Made by a program: the position numbers and the translations under genes
Notes under the pieces: model-generated
The model's input: only the letters and a program-made list of their open reading frames with translations
The model's database searches: none
Told to the model about the DNA's origin: nothing
Assembly: GCF_964355755.1 (NCBI RefSeq)
Contig: NC_092674.1
Coordinates: 4,717,001-4,781,000, forward strand
From: Antedon mediterranea
Taxonomy: Eukaryota > Echinodermata > Crinoidea > Comatulida > Antedonidae
Length of the DNA: 64,000 nucleotides
Direction of reading: 5' to 3'
In this document: one piece after another, positions 13,082 through 25,710 of the stretch
Layout of the letters: the number at the start of each line of letters is the position of its first letter
Position numbering within the stretch: position 1 is the first letter of the stretch

Positions 13082-13899
13082 TAACATACATAAACGTCCA
13101 GTTTTAACAAACAAAGCATGATTCAAGCCCATCTATCTGGCGGACTGCATCAACTGGGAAATCAATAATTGGGAACCAGATTATTAACCATGATAAGATT
13201 GTAATTGTTTTCTTTTGTAAAGAATAATCACCTAAAACAATAACAATGAAAATCCAATCAATGAAAACAAAAGATCTGAAAGGCGTGATGCTTCCTATAA
13301 TAAACAGGTTGAACATTTCATATAAGAATGCAAAAATATGGATGTGAGAGGCGTGTTTAAACTGTTTTTACCAATGTTTTATAGTATTGCATAAATCACT
13401 CTTTTACAGTTAGTAGGCCTATGCCTTCCTTTGAAATTAATTATTAATTTTAAGGCAGCTTCAACAAGGCTTTATACACAGTAAGTTTATTATAAAGTAG
13501 TACCCCTATTAAGGTGACACCTTCAGGGCTCAACAAAATGTCCCCTTTTAGGGATGTTCCAATGGTTACTGTATAAAAATTATTATTTGTTTTGCTATGT
13601 TTTTCCGGTCTGTTAACACACATCACAAGTGAATTGAAAATTACAGACCTATGACTTTCTCAACTACGATTGTCATTATAAAGTAGATACTGTAGGACCA
13701 AGCTTTTGGCAAAAGAAGAATCTTGGTACAGATCCAGAACTTAAACATACTGGCTCATGGAATTGGTAACTGCTGTTACCCAGTTACTGTAGTTAGTACA
13801 GTATAACCATGGAGGAAACCATGGAGGAAAAATAATTATTATTCCTTCATGTATAACTTTGCACAACATAATTAATACAGCAGTTCTTATGTTTCAGAC

Positions 13900-14527
13900 T
13901 TAGGACGCGTTTATACAACACGTTATTACACGCATATTCAACACGCCTACGAGAAGTGTGTTGTATAAAATCGAAGAGATTCCGTGTAATGAGATTTTAA
14001 TTGCAAAAAAGGCTACTTGGCTGAATCCTAAAATTTTGTGGATTCCCGGTTGCTGTTGGCGTGTTGGAAATGTCCTCATGGTATTGTTTTGACCTCTCAT
14101 TAAATAAAAGTATGTGTTGTGAAAATGTTGACCAAATCTAGTAGATAATTGTGCATATTTTAACCGATTTAGCACTTAACATTAACGCTAATCAAATGTT
14201 GGCATAATTTGGCAAAATGTAGCATAGTTTTATTCTAATTCTAAAACATTTTTTTTTCTAATTTCAAAAGCAGATTTAAAAAATCAATAATTGAATAAAC
14301 TAAATTTTAAACGAAATCATCCTTTATTAAAATCCTTAATATAAACTTATATTAATTCATAATGCATGCAAGTATATGTACAACTTAGGATTATGAACTA
14401 CGGTATAACACGGTATTACGATTTCATGTATAACTGCATGGTTTTTGTGGGATTGACCTCGGCCCGTGCAACACGCTAAAAATTAAAGACGTGTTCAAAT
14501 TTAGGGTGTTGTATAAACACAGCCTAA
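13900..14527. mobile_element. 628-bp non-autonomous TIR element
   Basis: The left end TTAGGACGCGTTTATACAAC and the right end GTTGTATAAACACAGCCTAA are imperfect inverted repeats. Further CACGTTATTACACG-like subterminal repeats occur inside both ends. No transposase is present. TTA/TAA flanks could fit a Harbinger- or mariner-type insertion; the superfamily is inferred only. Confidence 0.75.
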
Positions 14528-17500
14528 CAGGATGGTTTGTATATAGTAAAACAAGTGATGCCAAAAAAAACAATGTAATGTTTCAACATACAACACTATT
14601 ACTGTACTGCCTTTCAAGACGTCGCAGGTAATTAACCAAAGACAAGGATTTTCTTTGGCGGTAGCAAACTTTACATAAATTTATCACAGCCTTTAATTAC
14701 AAGGTGAAATATGAATTAATTACAGAGACATCAAGATGCACTGTCATTGAATGAAGTTTGTTTCAAAATTATTCTGCCCTAATTTTGAATTTTATACAGC
14801 TGACTTGAGAAAACCGACACAAACCAGTACTGTTGTCCAAACTCCCAATTAGTGTGAGGTCATTAGCCTTAGGGCTTATTCATACTCTTCAGAAGTTTGA
14901 CCTCTTGAGATCGTTAGGTCATCTTTAATGCCAGAGAATACTTAACCAAAAACATACCTTAAATTCTGATTTTTTTTTGGTTCACTCTTACAATTAATAT
15001 TTGAATGAAAGAAGTAACATTTCCAACCTAGCATTTTTAGTCATGTGCAAACATGACTCTACATCTTACAATATCATTCGGTCGGTAAACACCAACTTAA
15101 ATTTGAGCACGCGACTGCAGCCATGTATATGGCCTTGTTCGTTTTTATATGTTGTATTGTACGTCATGGTGTTGATATTATTCTGGACGAACACAAATAA
15201 ATGAAACGAAAAAAATGAATATTGTAAATAATTTACACAAACTAACATAAAAATAATAAAACAGCGTTTATGAAAAGAAATGACGAAAATGATATGTACT
15301 GTACGTGGTTCATGGATGGCTCCATTATACAGTATTCCCATAGGGAGGCTCAACCCTTCGAACAGAGGGCTATTTTTGGTTTATCTAGGCTAGAGGTAAA
15401 AAAGGTAGGCACCAGACTATAATTTCATACATACTAGGCTATATGTTCTTATACTGTATACTGTATTATGCTTGGTAAGGGTACAGTAGCTATAAATACA
15501 CAAACACATAAAGTAACACCTTTATTGGAACATTATTATCCCACCTTTACTATCAATGAAATGAGCTTTTAATGCATAAAAATACTGAATTCATTATTCA
15601 CATGTACAGTATGATGGTTTTTCAAGTTTTAACACAATAGGAAATGAGTGACAGGTAATACCTTATTGTTCATTTATTCGTTAACAAAGAAATCCAAATT
15701 CACGAGAAATATGATGGATTGAAACAAATTCCTACGTGACAAAATGAGGATAGTAACTAATATTATTATTGAAAAAAGCTATGGTTCATGGAGAACACAA
15801 ATTTGTTTTTGAAAAAATAATAAAAAGACGAGATGAACTTGACATGTCAAGGTTTTCATATTTAACAGTGATACGATTCTTTCTTTTAGACATAAATTGT
15901 AAAAAATTAAACCTAGATTTTATTTTAACAATGGGTGATTTAAAAATAGTTCTTTATACAAATTTTAGAATTTGTTACTAATGTTTCATGAATTTATATA
16001 ATTTTCTATATTCAAATAACTTAAATCTGTTCAACTATATTTTATATCTGAAATTACATAGAAATAGTATTTGTATTTTAATTAATTTTTCTATTAATAA
16101 ATATGCTAGGCAAAAAATGAAAATCTACAGTTATTGAGAATTTACAAAATTATACTTGTTGATCAAATATCAAATCAAATATTTATCATTAATTATCATC
16201 TTTAATGAGGGTCGATTATTAATGGCCCTCAATAAAACATACAATATTAATATATAAAATAAACAAAAGTTTTGTATAGTAAGTTAAACTATCCTTAGAA
16301 CTATATAGAGAAACAGAAAAAACCCTTTCCAGCACCTCTGACGGTTGAAATTCTAAGCGTGTGGTTATTATTGGACAAAGTTTACGGTATGTACAGAAGG
16401 GGTTACTATAAAGTATTGAATTTTCAATAATGAAGAAGGAGCCTAAAGTAACTAAGTATTAAATTGTCTCAATGTCTTGGTATTTCACTATAATCAATAA
16501 AGGCTGTGAAAATGGCCAAATATTGATCAGTCCATTGTTTACATAATACCCAGGACACAATACTATCGTTTTATACAAGATTGTTTCTGTTTGCAAAAGA
16601 ACACGTTTCAGTATATACATGGGGGCTAGAGTTTGTTTTGTATTGAATACACTGTACAGTAATTGATTTTAGATTAAAGGTTTGAAATACCTAATATGAT
16701 CAGGATTGTTAAACTGTAGTTTGATACTATGTTAAAAGATACTAAATGTCCTATTGTGAACTATGACATATTAACAGCATATGAATTTTAAATTTTACAC
16801 TAATTCCAAGAAACTTAAAAAAACCATTTAAAAAAAAATGTTTCAAATTATTTGACATCTATAATAAAACATATGCACCTGCAGTATTTCATTTTACTAT
16901 TAGTATTATAATAGTTTACTGTTGTACAGGCATAGAGATATTCAGTATTCAGTATACTGTAATATCTCGGGATCTCTATCGTAAATGTAAGCTCGACACG
17001 AAGTAGACTAAAGTGCAATTGTTCTCCATTTTAAAACATTAAAAATACATTTTGCTTCAAAGAAACTAGTAAATTGACTAGAATAGAGTATAATAATATA
17101 TCATTACCGATACTTCATACATGTAAAACCATATTTTATATATAGTAAATTATCTGTGAACCTTTTAAATGTTTGTCACAATAAGGCAACAACAGACAGA
17201 CAGGTATAATAATTACACTTCCAGCTGTTAATAATGCAGTTCAATACAATTCGCATCAACTATGGAATGATATCTATGATTTTGCGAGTGTGTGAACAAG
17301 CAAATGAGGTGTGATAGTGATCCTAGGCTATCAATAACTACAACAACAGCACTTTGCACACATCACTGCCAGGGCTTCAAAGGGCTTTGTCTTGTCTCTG
17401 CCCAATGCTCCTCCTGATTCACACACAAGTGCATTCAGTATTCATAAATATAATTGTGTATCTGTAATAGATATTTGTTTTCTGCTTCGAGCTTACACAT

Positions 17501-17805
17501 TTGTGTATGATGGACAGGTCGAGTTGTGAGATATGTAACGATTATTTCTTTGATAAAGCGTATCTCATAGCTTTGTATCGTAACTGTGTTACCAATATTG
17601 TAACTGATATTAATTAATATGCTAAGTAAATATTTGTGCTAACGCAATTTAACAATATACTGTACTGTAGTACTCTATAGACTTTTTTTCTACTGCAGTG
17701 TTATACCAGGGAGTTACAACTCCCTGGTTATACTGATACAGTAATTATATACATGTGGTACAGTAGTCACCTTGCTTTAAATATGTACTAACAAATATAT
17801 ATGGT
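14528..17805. other. Non-coding stretch, nothing recognisable
   Basis: AT-rich, with many TACTGTA/TACAGTA words. A short hairpin with GAGGGTCG..TGGCCCTCAATAAAA near 16205-16240 resembles a LINE or SINE 3' tail. A perfect 11-bp inverted repeat is at 17705-17728. Short frames show no family motif. Confidence 0.5.
17705..17728. repeat. Perfect 11-bp hairpin, 2-nt spacer
   Basis: ACCAGGGAGTT and AACTCCCTGGT are exact inverted repeats separated by AC. No neighbouring gene suggests a role. No T-run follows that would make it a terminator. Confidence 0.8.
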
Positions 17806-18235
17806 AAAATTATAAAATCACCTACAGTACATTAGTCTTTGATTAATTGTAACTGTAATAAAAATGATGAATAATTACAAATTCTGAGGGGTGATCCTTA
17901 GAATAGTACAACTATAGTTGATTAAAGTTGATGGGCAGTACTGTAGGTAACATAGGTGATAAAAAAAAAACAATTTTGAATTCATTAAAATTGTATAGTA
18001 ATATTATAAAGTCCCCTACAGTACAGTTAGTCTTTTATTCATTTTATTTATTTTATTCTAAAATGATGAATAATTACAAATTATTAGAATAGTGTAACTA
18101 CTGTATAGTATAGTTGAAGTAGATGGGGCAGTACTGTAGATAAAATAGGTGGTGGGAAATTGGGTCATTAAAGGGCCACAATGTCAATTGTTTGCTTGAT
18201 GATAAAAAAAATCTATTTGAATTCATTAAAATTGT
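17806..18235. repeat. ~195-bp tandem duplication
   Basis: Two copies share blocks such as AATGATGAATAATTACAAAT, GGGCAGTACTGTAG and TTGAATTCATTAAAATTGT in the same order. The second copy carries an insertion, so it is longer. Confidence 0.8.
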
Positions 18236-19257
18236 TCAAAGTTTTGCGAAGTTAAAAGGCAAATGTCTGTCACCACTGTTTATGAATTTCATGACTTTGG
18301 CAATCAACGGGGTCAAACGAATACATATATTTATAATTTATCAAAATATCCAGTCTCATTAATGGTAGGGACTATGTGCGAGATTACATTCGCGCAAATG
18401 ATGTCGTGTCTATCCGCACCTGTGCAGGGCATCTAAAAACAAGATTTGATATTTAAATATGATTTACGATATGTACAGTACACTGTAGGGCCTAGTACTG
18501 CTACAGTAGTAGATATATGAGTAGCCATACAAATGATGTGTCTATCCTCATCTGTTAAGTACAACTAAACATTGAAACATTGACCTTTTTAGTTCAAAAT
18601 GAAAATCAACTCATGCATTGAACTTTTAACAGTTTATGTTCAAATTTGTTAGTAGCATCTGGAATATGATTTATATTATTTCTAGCATTTTTGTTAGCCT
18701 AGCTGCAATGCTGTTTACCAACAGTACTGTACTGTATACTGCATGTGTCTTGCTGCACCTGTGTTGTGTGAATTAAATGGGGAAACAAGAAACTTTCTTC
18801 ATTACAGTACATTATTACCTAATTAAATGTCTTTACATCAGTTAATAACTGATATGACAGTTACCTACAATTTCCCTTCCCTATGTGGCTTAAGTCTTAT
18901 TACAGGCTGTAAAAATTATAAATATAATTTACTTCTCAATATTCAGAAATGGAGTTCAGAATAAACTGTACATGTCTAAAATGTGTTAAATATTGTTAAA
19001 TATATTAAAATAAAAGTTGCTTATGAATACTGTATATAATAATGCTTACTGTAAAAACATTTTCAATTCTGTACTCTAATTATTCGATTCTAAGTAAAAT
19101 TTTTGAAAATCAAATAAACCATAAAATAAACGGTAATTGAAATACATTATGATGATAATAAATGGACTTTACCACTGTGGTGGTAAATAGAGCAAGGAAT
19201 AATGAACCGGACTTTGTGGTCATGGTACAAACATGTAATTAACATGCACAGCATTCA
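18236..19257. other. Non-coding stretch
   Basis: Unique-looking AT-rich sequence; no exon, RNA gene or repeat family recognised. Confidence 0.5.
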
Positions 19258-19733
19258 TATAGTAAAAAACACATTAAAAGCTATCATGCACAATAACTAT
19301 AGGCTTATATACGGCTTTACCACGTTGAAACATCGGTTCTCGTCAGATCACCGAAGTTAAGCAACGTTGGGCCTGGTTAGAGCTTGGATGGGAGACCATC
19401 TGGGAATAGCGGGTGCTGTATACGGAGCTGGGGTCCCGTTAGGCATTTGAAATCAGCACTGCTGACTCTTATGGCAGCCCCTGCATCTAGTATCTGCCTC
19501 AGACCTCTGGTCAAGGTGGGCACTGGACGAGAGAAGCCCTTGATCAATGTCAGGACCAATCAAGGTGCTTTAAACTCTCCTGGCTTTGTTTGTATCAAAC
19601 CTGTTAGTGGCGGTAATTATCGCTGTTGGTTTCGATTGAATAAAAAAAATAAAAATAAAAAAAATATAGTAAAAAACACATTAAAAGCTATCATGCTCAA
19701 TAACTATAGTAAAAAGCACATTAAAAGGTATGA
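19258..19733. repeat. 40-bp tandem units interrupted by a SINE
   Basis: A 45-bp sequence beginning TATAGTAAAAAACACATTAA occurs immediately before the SINE (to 19302) and immediately after it (19665-19709), with one mismatch. A third, partial copy follows directly at 19705-19733. This is best read as a pre-existing ~40-bp tandem array into which the SINE inserted, with TATAG as the likely short target duplication. Confidence 0.8.
19303..19664 (+). mobile_element. 5S rRNA-derived SINE (SINE3-type)
   Basis: The first ~115 bases read as a 5S rRNA: TACGGCTTTACCACGTTGAA, TCACCGAAGTTAAGCAACG, GGCCTGGTTAG.GCTTGGATG and GGGAGACC are all in order. The 5S box A and box C internal promoter regions are therefore retained. 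An unrelated ~200-bp body follows, then an A-rich tail (AATAAAAAAAATAAAAATAA). The head, body and tail show a retroposed SINE rather than a 5S gene. Overlapping open frames on both strands are incidental. Confidence 0.9.
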
Positions 19734-22013
19734 CTGTACGATCTAGGATCTAAGATATACACTTACTTTACAATATACTAACTGTATTATAATATGAAAA
19801 GACTGTGGGCACAGTGGCTGGATAATGGGGTACAAATAAAATAAGCAAAAACTAAATCAAAACTAGTAAAACAGCCAAAAAGAAATTGGAAATTCTGAAT
19901 ACAAATTTAATTTTTCTTGATAGCAAATTTTGATGACAAGATGCTAACTTCAAAATTAAATGCAGACATTATAAATCACATATACAGTACCATTACAGTA
20001 GTTTACTTCAATGTACTGTTCCTATGTGGACAAACATTTCAAATTCAATTTAATGAATTTTAAAAATTAATCATCCAGAAGAATAACAAGAAATTGTCTA
20101 CAGACTTACAGTATTAAATGTGTTTAAATCAGAAACTAGAAAATGCTTAAATTCAAGCCTAATCTTACTTTAATCTTCAGTGAAGAACATCGGCCAACAA
20201 AAACAGTCAGAGAATTCTTAACATCAGAGCGAGAATATGTTTAGATCATCAGGCTTAGGTGATTAGATCAGTATTGATGAGTACAGGATTAGTCTGTCTA
20301 CCAGCAGAAGCTTTTTTACCTTAAAACAGTAGGAACCTAGGCCTACAGAGATTAACGCCCATATACTATGGTATTTGTAAGCTTGTTTGCAACAGACAGT
20401 TTTAATTTAAAACAAATATTGAAGTTTGAGTGAGTAAGGCACTTAATTTAAATTTAATTGGCCTTTTTAAGCAACACTTTTTCCGGAATAAAACCACATA
20501 TTTTAATCATTTACTGAAGGTTGGAAATGACTCCAATTAAAACTGGAGAAAATTGGAAAAAGTCAGGAGGATAAAATAATTGATTATTAAATTAGCTTGG
20601 CTAATAGACTAACTATAGTTAGGCTTACATACATATAACAGCCAATGCTGGACATGTACTGTAGTTTGAAAATTGCAATTTGACAGGAAAGTTGTTAAAG
20701 ACTTTTATATATTGCAAGTCACTCCATATAGCGACTACTGTACAAAAATCACATACTGTACTGTCCTGTATCTCTATTATTCACTGTATAACAGCATTTA
20801 GAGGAAAAAATAAGAGCTTTTTCCCTTGTTTTCACAAATGGTGGGTTATTTTGTAAATGGAAATACTGTATATAGAGTTAGTGTAAACTGTATTTAAATA
20901 TAAAATATATAATATAATATATATAGTATAAAGTACTGGAGACTCTAAAGTTAGGAGAAATGCATATAAGAGGTTTCAATTCTTTCTGAACAGAATTATT
21001 CACCCATTCTTAAATTTGCCTTTTGATTATGAGGGTTTAAAATATGTTGAAACTCAATTAACAATGAAACCTAATATCCTATGTAAGTTTGATTCTGTAA
21101 GGCTTAAACATTTTCAGTGTGTGCCTTTGTGAGAATTAACTATAGAAATCCCTGTATATATAACAATACTTGCTCTTAACAATGTTGATGCAATTTACAG
21201 TGCTCTACAATAGCCATGAATTCAATCCTAATATTGTTAGTCAGTATTTAAGACTGAATCACAAAGCCTATCACTCAGTGTATATACAATTGCTGTATCG
21301 TCTCAGCTGCCTTGTGAAATAAATTGTCTGTTTTAGGTAATTATTCATTCATTTTTTTCACAAATGTTAGATGGTAAAACGTTGAAGATAAATAAATCAT
21401 TTGATAGTTTCAGAGCTTGTATCAAAGAATTACAATGAATCTTAAAACACATTAATAAATTCATGATGGCTGTCTAAAAGGGTAATCAATCACCCATATT
21501 TTAACCATTGGAAGAAGGTAACAATATTGAGGAGATAATAAATCAATTATCAATCAAGTCATTGCATGTCAATCAAAAAAGAATCCTTACAAAATGGAGG
21601 AAATTGCTTAATCTTTTTTGGTTACATAAATCAGGACTGGCAGGCATATATACCACCCTACAGTATAGGTTCTGTAACCTGAATATAAGCTCACCCTTAG
21701 GTGACATCACTCATCACGCAGTATTAAGGGCTAGTGGCTGTATTCACCATTCACACTTACAGTAGTAGGCTAAGGGAAACACCCTTAAAATTAAAAAAAT
21801 CATCTATATAAATGAATAAAGTTTAAGTGAAATACTTAATATTTAAGGGAAATATCTCACTTATCAGTGTGATTGGTTAATATGGCCACAGGCACTAATA
21901 CTGTAAAATTATAAACACCCGTACATTACTGTACATTTAATAGTTTTGTGTATCAAAATTTATTGGATACAGTAGTCCTAAACTGTGTTTACAAACAATA
22001 TTTATTTATCTCT
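19710..22013. other. Non-coding stretch
   Basis: A partial copy of the Penelope-like terminal repeat (minus orientation, TGTGGGCACAGTGGCTGGAT) is near 19806-19890. Otherwise the sequence is AT-rich with no recognisable exon. Confidence 0.5.
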
Positions 22014-22651
22014 TTAAAGCCCCCTTCCCTACGTTTTTTAGATCTAATTTAAGATCACAAACTATATTTAATGTAAAAATAATACTATATGGTCCTATTG
22101 CGATAACTTTTTTCGTCTTTAAACGGTTAAAAATGTGAAAAATAAGTCGATTCTAATAATTATAGCGGCCCGCTATAAATCCCAGAATGCATTGCGCGCG
22201 GATTGATATTTTTGTTTTTCACCTGTAATTCGCCCACTTTTCGATCGATCGTGAGGCCAAAACAAATGGAAGACTCCTAACTTTTCAGCAAAAATACCGG
22301 GTTTTCCCCAATTTGTATCAACGGAGTCTGGCAAAAATAGAAAGACAATTAATGCAGCAACTATACAACGTCAGGCTAGGTATATAGCTAGCGTACGATG
22401 TTCGTACGTTACCGATGTTTACCAGCTAGGCCTACAAAACTAAGCCTAGCTACAGTAGGCTAGGCCTAAGACCGTCCACGAGAGGTCGATCGCCGCAAGC
22501 TACTTCGGTAGTGCATTGTTTCTCACTTTTTATCATAATTTACCATAAAACGTACATTTAAGACAAGGAATGACATGGTTTAATGTTTTTAAAGTGATAT
22601 ATATGTATTATTTTCCAAAAAACGTCCAAAATTGCAGGGAAGGGTCTTTAA
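22014..22651. mobile_element. Candidate piggyBac-like MITE with TTAA flanks
   Basis: AGCCCCCTTCCCT at the left and its inverted counterpart AGGGAAGGGTCT at the right are immediately flanked by TTAA on both sides, the piggyBac target duplication. The interior is locally CpG-richer and has no transposase. The TIRs are short and imperfect, so the call is moderate. Confidence 0.55.
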
Positions 22652-23910
22652 CTTTTACTTCTTGTATTCCTATTTCTTTCTATTACTTATTTCTACTGTA
22701 CTTTACATGGTTTTTTTTTTTTGTATTTTGGAAGAAAAACGATATTGCAAATTATATTATTATTAAGCTACTGTAGTCTGACTCAATGCCTAACTGTATT
22801 CTCTTAAAATGTGTAGGCCTAATAGGACAAAACAATTCCTTGAAGGACCTGCTTACATTTGTATAACACAAAAACAAAAGCTTCTGTTTAGTATCTCCTT
22901 CTTGGAATTCTCCATGAAAAGCCAATTGGTTTGAAGTGCATCTATAACATTTGTATGGATAGTCAATAATGAATAGGAATTGTGTTCTCTCTGATGCACA
23001 GTAAATGAGCCAGTGAAGAGTATTCTTTTGGTATGTTTTAGTACTAAATAAGTATTGTACAGTAATACTCAATGTTTTATGTATTAAATTGAAGAAATAA
23101 ATAATAACTTGATAAAGATGTTTTAAAGTAATTTCCTGGTGTTACAAATACTTTTGGAAACATTTTCTTTGATGTTGGAAGTGTGTAATCTATAGAATAG
23201 AAAATAGTTAGCACCTTTGTTTTTGACAAAAGATACATTCTTTGGCCTGTATTTCTGAATGCTTAAACAAGATTTTGATCCAATTTATTTATTGTCTTGA
23301 ATTAAAGACAGACTACAATATGAACTAATTGTAGGTGCCTTTGATGTTGCCTGCATTTTAATCAGGAACAATAGCATCTTGTTTTACTGTTCTTAATTTA
23401 TAAGTACTGTACTACCTGCACAAAGTTCAATCTTAAAAACAATAACCAGTATGTGTGATTTTTACAACATGTTACTGTAGTGTAGGGTGCCACTGTACAG
23501 TACTTGAAAGACTAAATTTAGATGGTAATTTACACTGTAAATCTATGAATTTTTTTTTATCATAACGTAATAAACACACATAAATATATACAGTAATTAT
23601 ACATTCATGAAGAATATATATTAATATCAAGCATTTTTCAGTACTCTAAACTACAATAAAAGTCTTCAAAATAGTTTTTGTCCTGTTGTAGTTTCCCATG
23701 TTGACCTGTTTTCATTTTTAGTTTTATGGGCTGCTTCACACAATCTTTACTTTTCTGGAATTTTTCCCCTCTTACAGTAGTTTAATCAAATTACAGTATT
23801 GTTAATAATATGATGAACTTATAAGAGAAATAAATGTAACTTTGAATGATTGAATTTGCTTTTTTACTGTACTTTATTAATAGTTATAAAATAATTAAAT
23901 TCAAACTAAC
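22652..23910. other. Start of Dachsous intron 1 (minus strand)
   Basis: Immediately downstream of the GTTAGT donor of the cadherin exon. No other exon or repeat family is recognised; AT-rich. Confidence 0.6.
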
Positions 23911-25710
23911 CTCAAATAAACAAGTGCCAACATTCACACTTTCAAGAACATTATGACTGTACGAAGAAGGATCAAACTGTGGTTGATTATCATTCACATC
24001 ACGTATAGTCACGTGAACCAACACACTGGAAGACATTGAAGGTGTTCCCATATCAGTTGCTACGACGGTAAGATTTACGACTGGCGCAACCTCACGATCA
24101 ATTTCTGTGTCCGTTGTAACTAGTCCAGAGTTGGGATCGATGTGGAACCAATTTGATTGCGGCCCAGTTGTTATGCTGTATGTAATTTGAGCATTAATTC
24201 CTGCGTCTGCATCGGTTGCTTGTACTTGGGTCACAAACGTGCCGGGGTCGGCCACCTCTTGAATATTAGGGTCATATTGAGATGGATCAAATACAGGCGG
24301 GTTATCATTAACGTCTAATATCTCCAAAATGAAATTTTTCTGTGCATTGAGTGGAGGAATTCCATAATCATTCGCAAAAATTGTCAAATTATACGAAGCT
24401 ACTTCTTCACGATCAAGAATACGTTTCACACAGACCAAGTAGATTATGCTGTCTTGTGTTTCGACACCGAAATTACCATCGCCCCCGGACAAGGTGACAC
24501 TGACATTTGTCAGTTCCGCTTCATCGGGATCGTTTACCGAAACCCTCCCAATATAATCACCCGGTTCAGCATCTTCTGAAATTTTAGGCTCGCCGTTTTC
24601 CCCGAAAAACAATATGTAGATTGTTGGGGCTCCCTCATTGATATTTGTCACAGTTATGGTTACAAATGCTGTATTTTCCAATTGTTCTGGGGAGCTATCT
24701 TTAGCGACGACAATAATCTCATGAGTTGCTTGAGTTTCGTAATCAAGAGGTTTATTTAAGTATAAATCACCTGTCACTGGATCAATTCTGAATATTTCAT
24801 CCGTATCACTTTGTCTTCTGTTGATCTCGTAAACAATCTGTCCATTTAGACCTTCATCAAGATCCATCGCGGTAACAGATAAAATCTTTGTATTGACAGG
24901 TGTGCTTTCGTTCACCGTTGCAGAATAACTCGTCAATAAAAACATTGGCGCGTTATCGTTTACGTCTTCAACATTTATGGTAAGCGTAGTAGTCCCACTA
25001 AGCACTGGATCGCCACCGTCGTAAGCAGCTATGACCAGCGTATATTGTGGAACTCTCTCACGATCCAATTCTGCAACTAGTTCAAGATCTAATATCAGCG
25101 TATCTTCATTTGGAAGCGATTTTGATGATAAATTAAAAGTCCCTTCATCATTTCCTGATAAAATTTCATATCTCTGTACGGTGTACTCGGCACTAGAATC
25201 CGCGTCTGTTGCATAATCAATATTTAAGCGTGTTAATGGTGTAGATTCAGAAAGGTTTAAAACGGAAGAGGGACTTAAAAATATTGGAGCATTATCATTT
25301 ACATCTTTGATATTAATTAGTACTTGTATATTATTACCAAAATCATTAAAAACAATGAAGGTACAAGAGGCAATAGTCTCTCTATCAAGTACAGCGTTTG
25401 TTTTAAATGTTCCATCAGTTTCTTCAAAAGAAATATACGATTGACAATTTGAAATATCAAATCCATTTGCATATGGTGGATTGCCTAATGCTCCAATAAC
25501 TGTGTTTGCTGGCTGCCCCTCTTCTATCTCAAATGTAACATCCTGCTGGCTATTAGTTCTAGCAATCAATATTGCTAGGAAATAAAATATAATGGAAGAC
25601 TTCCTATTAAAAAAAAACTTTAAAGGATGATGACAACAAATCATAGACGACATCTTGCTGAAATTTGGTTTTTGTTGAGTGCACAAAAATGTTTGGTTTC
25701 TTTTCATCAT
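23911..25710 (-). CDS. DCHS1: Dachsous cadherin, first coding exon (partial gene)
   Basis: Encodes the N-terminus of a Dachsous-type giant cadherin, the membrane ligand of Fat in planar cell polarity and Hippo signalling. The exon gives exactly 600 codons and ends at a GAG|GTTAGT donor in phase 0. A hydrophobic signal segment lies at residues 40-50; starts at Met1, Met20 or Met23 are all possible. Cadherin repeats follow with linkers DVNDNAP (136-142), DVNDNAP (249-255), an atypical TNINEGAP (355-362), DVNDNPP (466-472) and DVNDNQP (571-577), then the start of EC6. The EINRRQS, DSIIYLVCV and WFHIDP blocks are those I recognise from vertebrate Dachsous. Later exons would lie at lower coordinates, but none are seen, so intron 1 appears to exceed 23.9 kb. 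Confidence 0.92.

Larger units (their letters stand above)
11804..13899. other. Non-coding stretch with two MITE-A copies
   Basis: No exon seen. Besides the MITE-A copies at 12359 and 12937 it has a decayed GTGTCCC-type MITE remnant near 13497-13575 and a short ACCATGGAGGAA duplication near 13806-13830. Confidence 0.5.

Noticed and set aside
13900-14175. 91-codon minus-strand frame
   Set aside because: It overlaps the terminal inverted repeat of a MITE and has no transposase motif.
15001-15353. Overlapping short frames on both strands
   Set aside because: AT-rich, hydrophobic chance frames without motif or splice support.
19303-19420. Functional 5S rRNA gene
   Set aside because: The 5S-like head is fused to an unrelated body and A-rich tail, with substitutions relative to 5S; a SINE explains it better.
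19377-19746. Open frames on both strands over the 5S-like region
   Set aside because: They lie inside a 5S-derived SINE; no protein family resemblance.
22752-23072. 106-codon minus-strand frame near Dachsous
   Set aside because: No cadherin motif, no plausible splice link to the exon at 23911 and no recognisable family.
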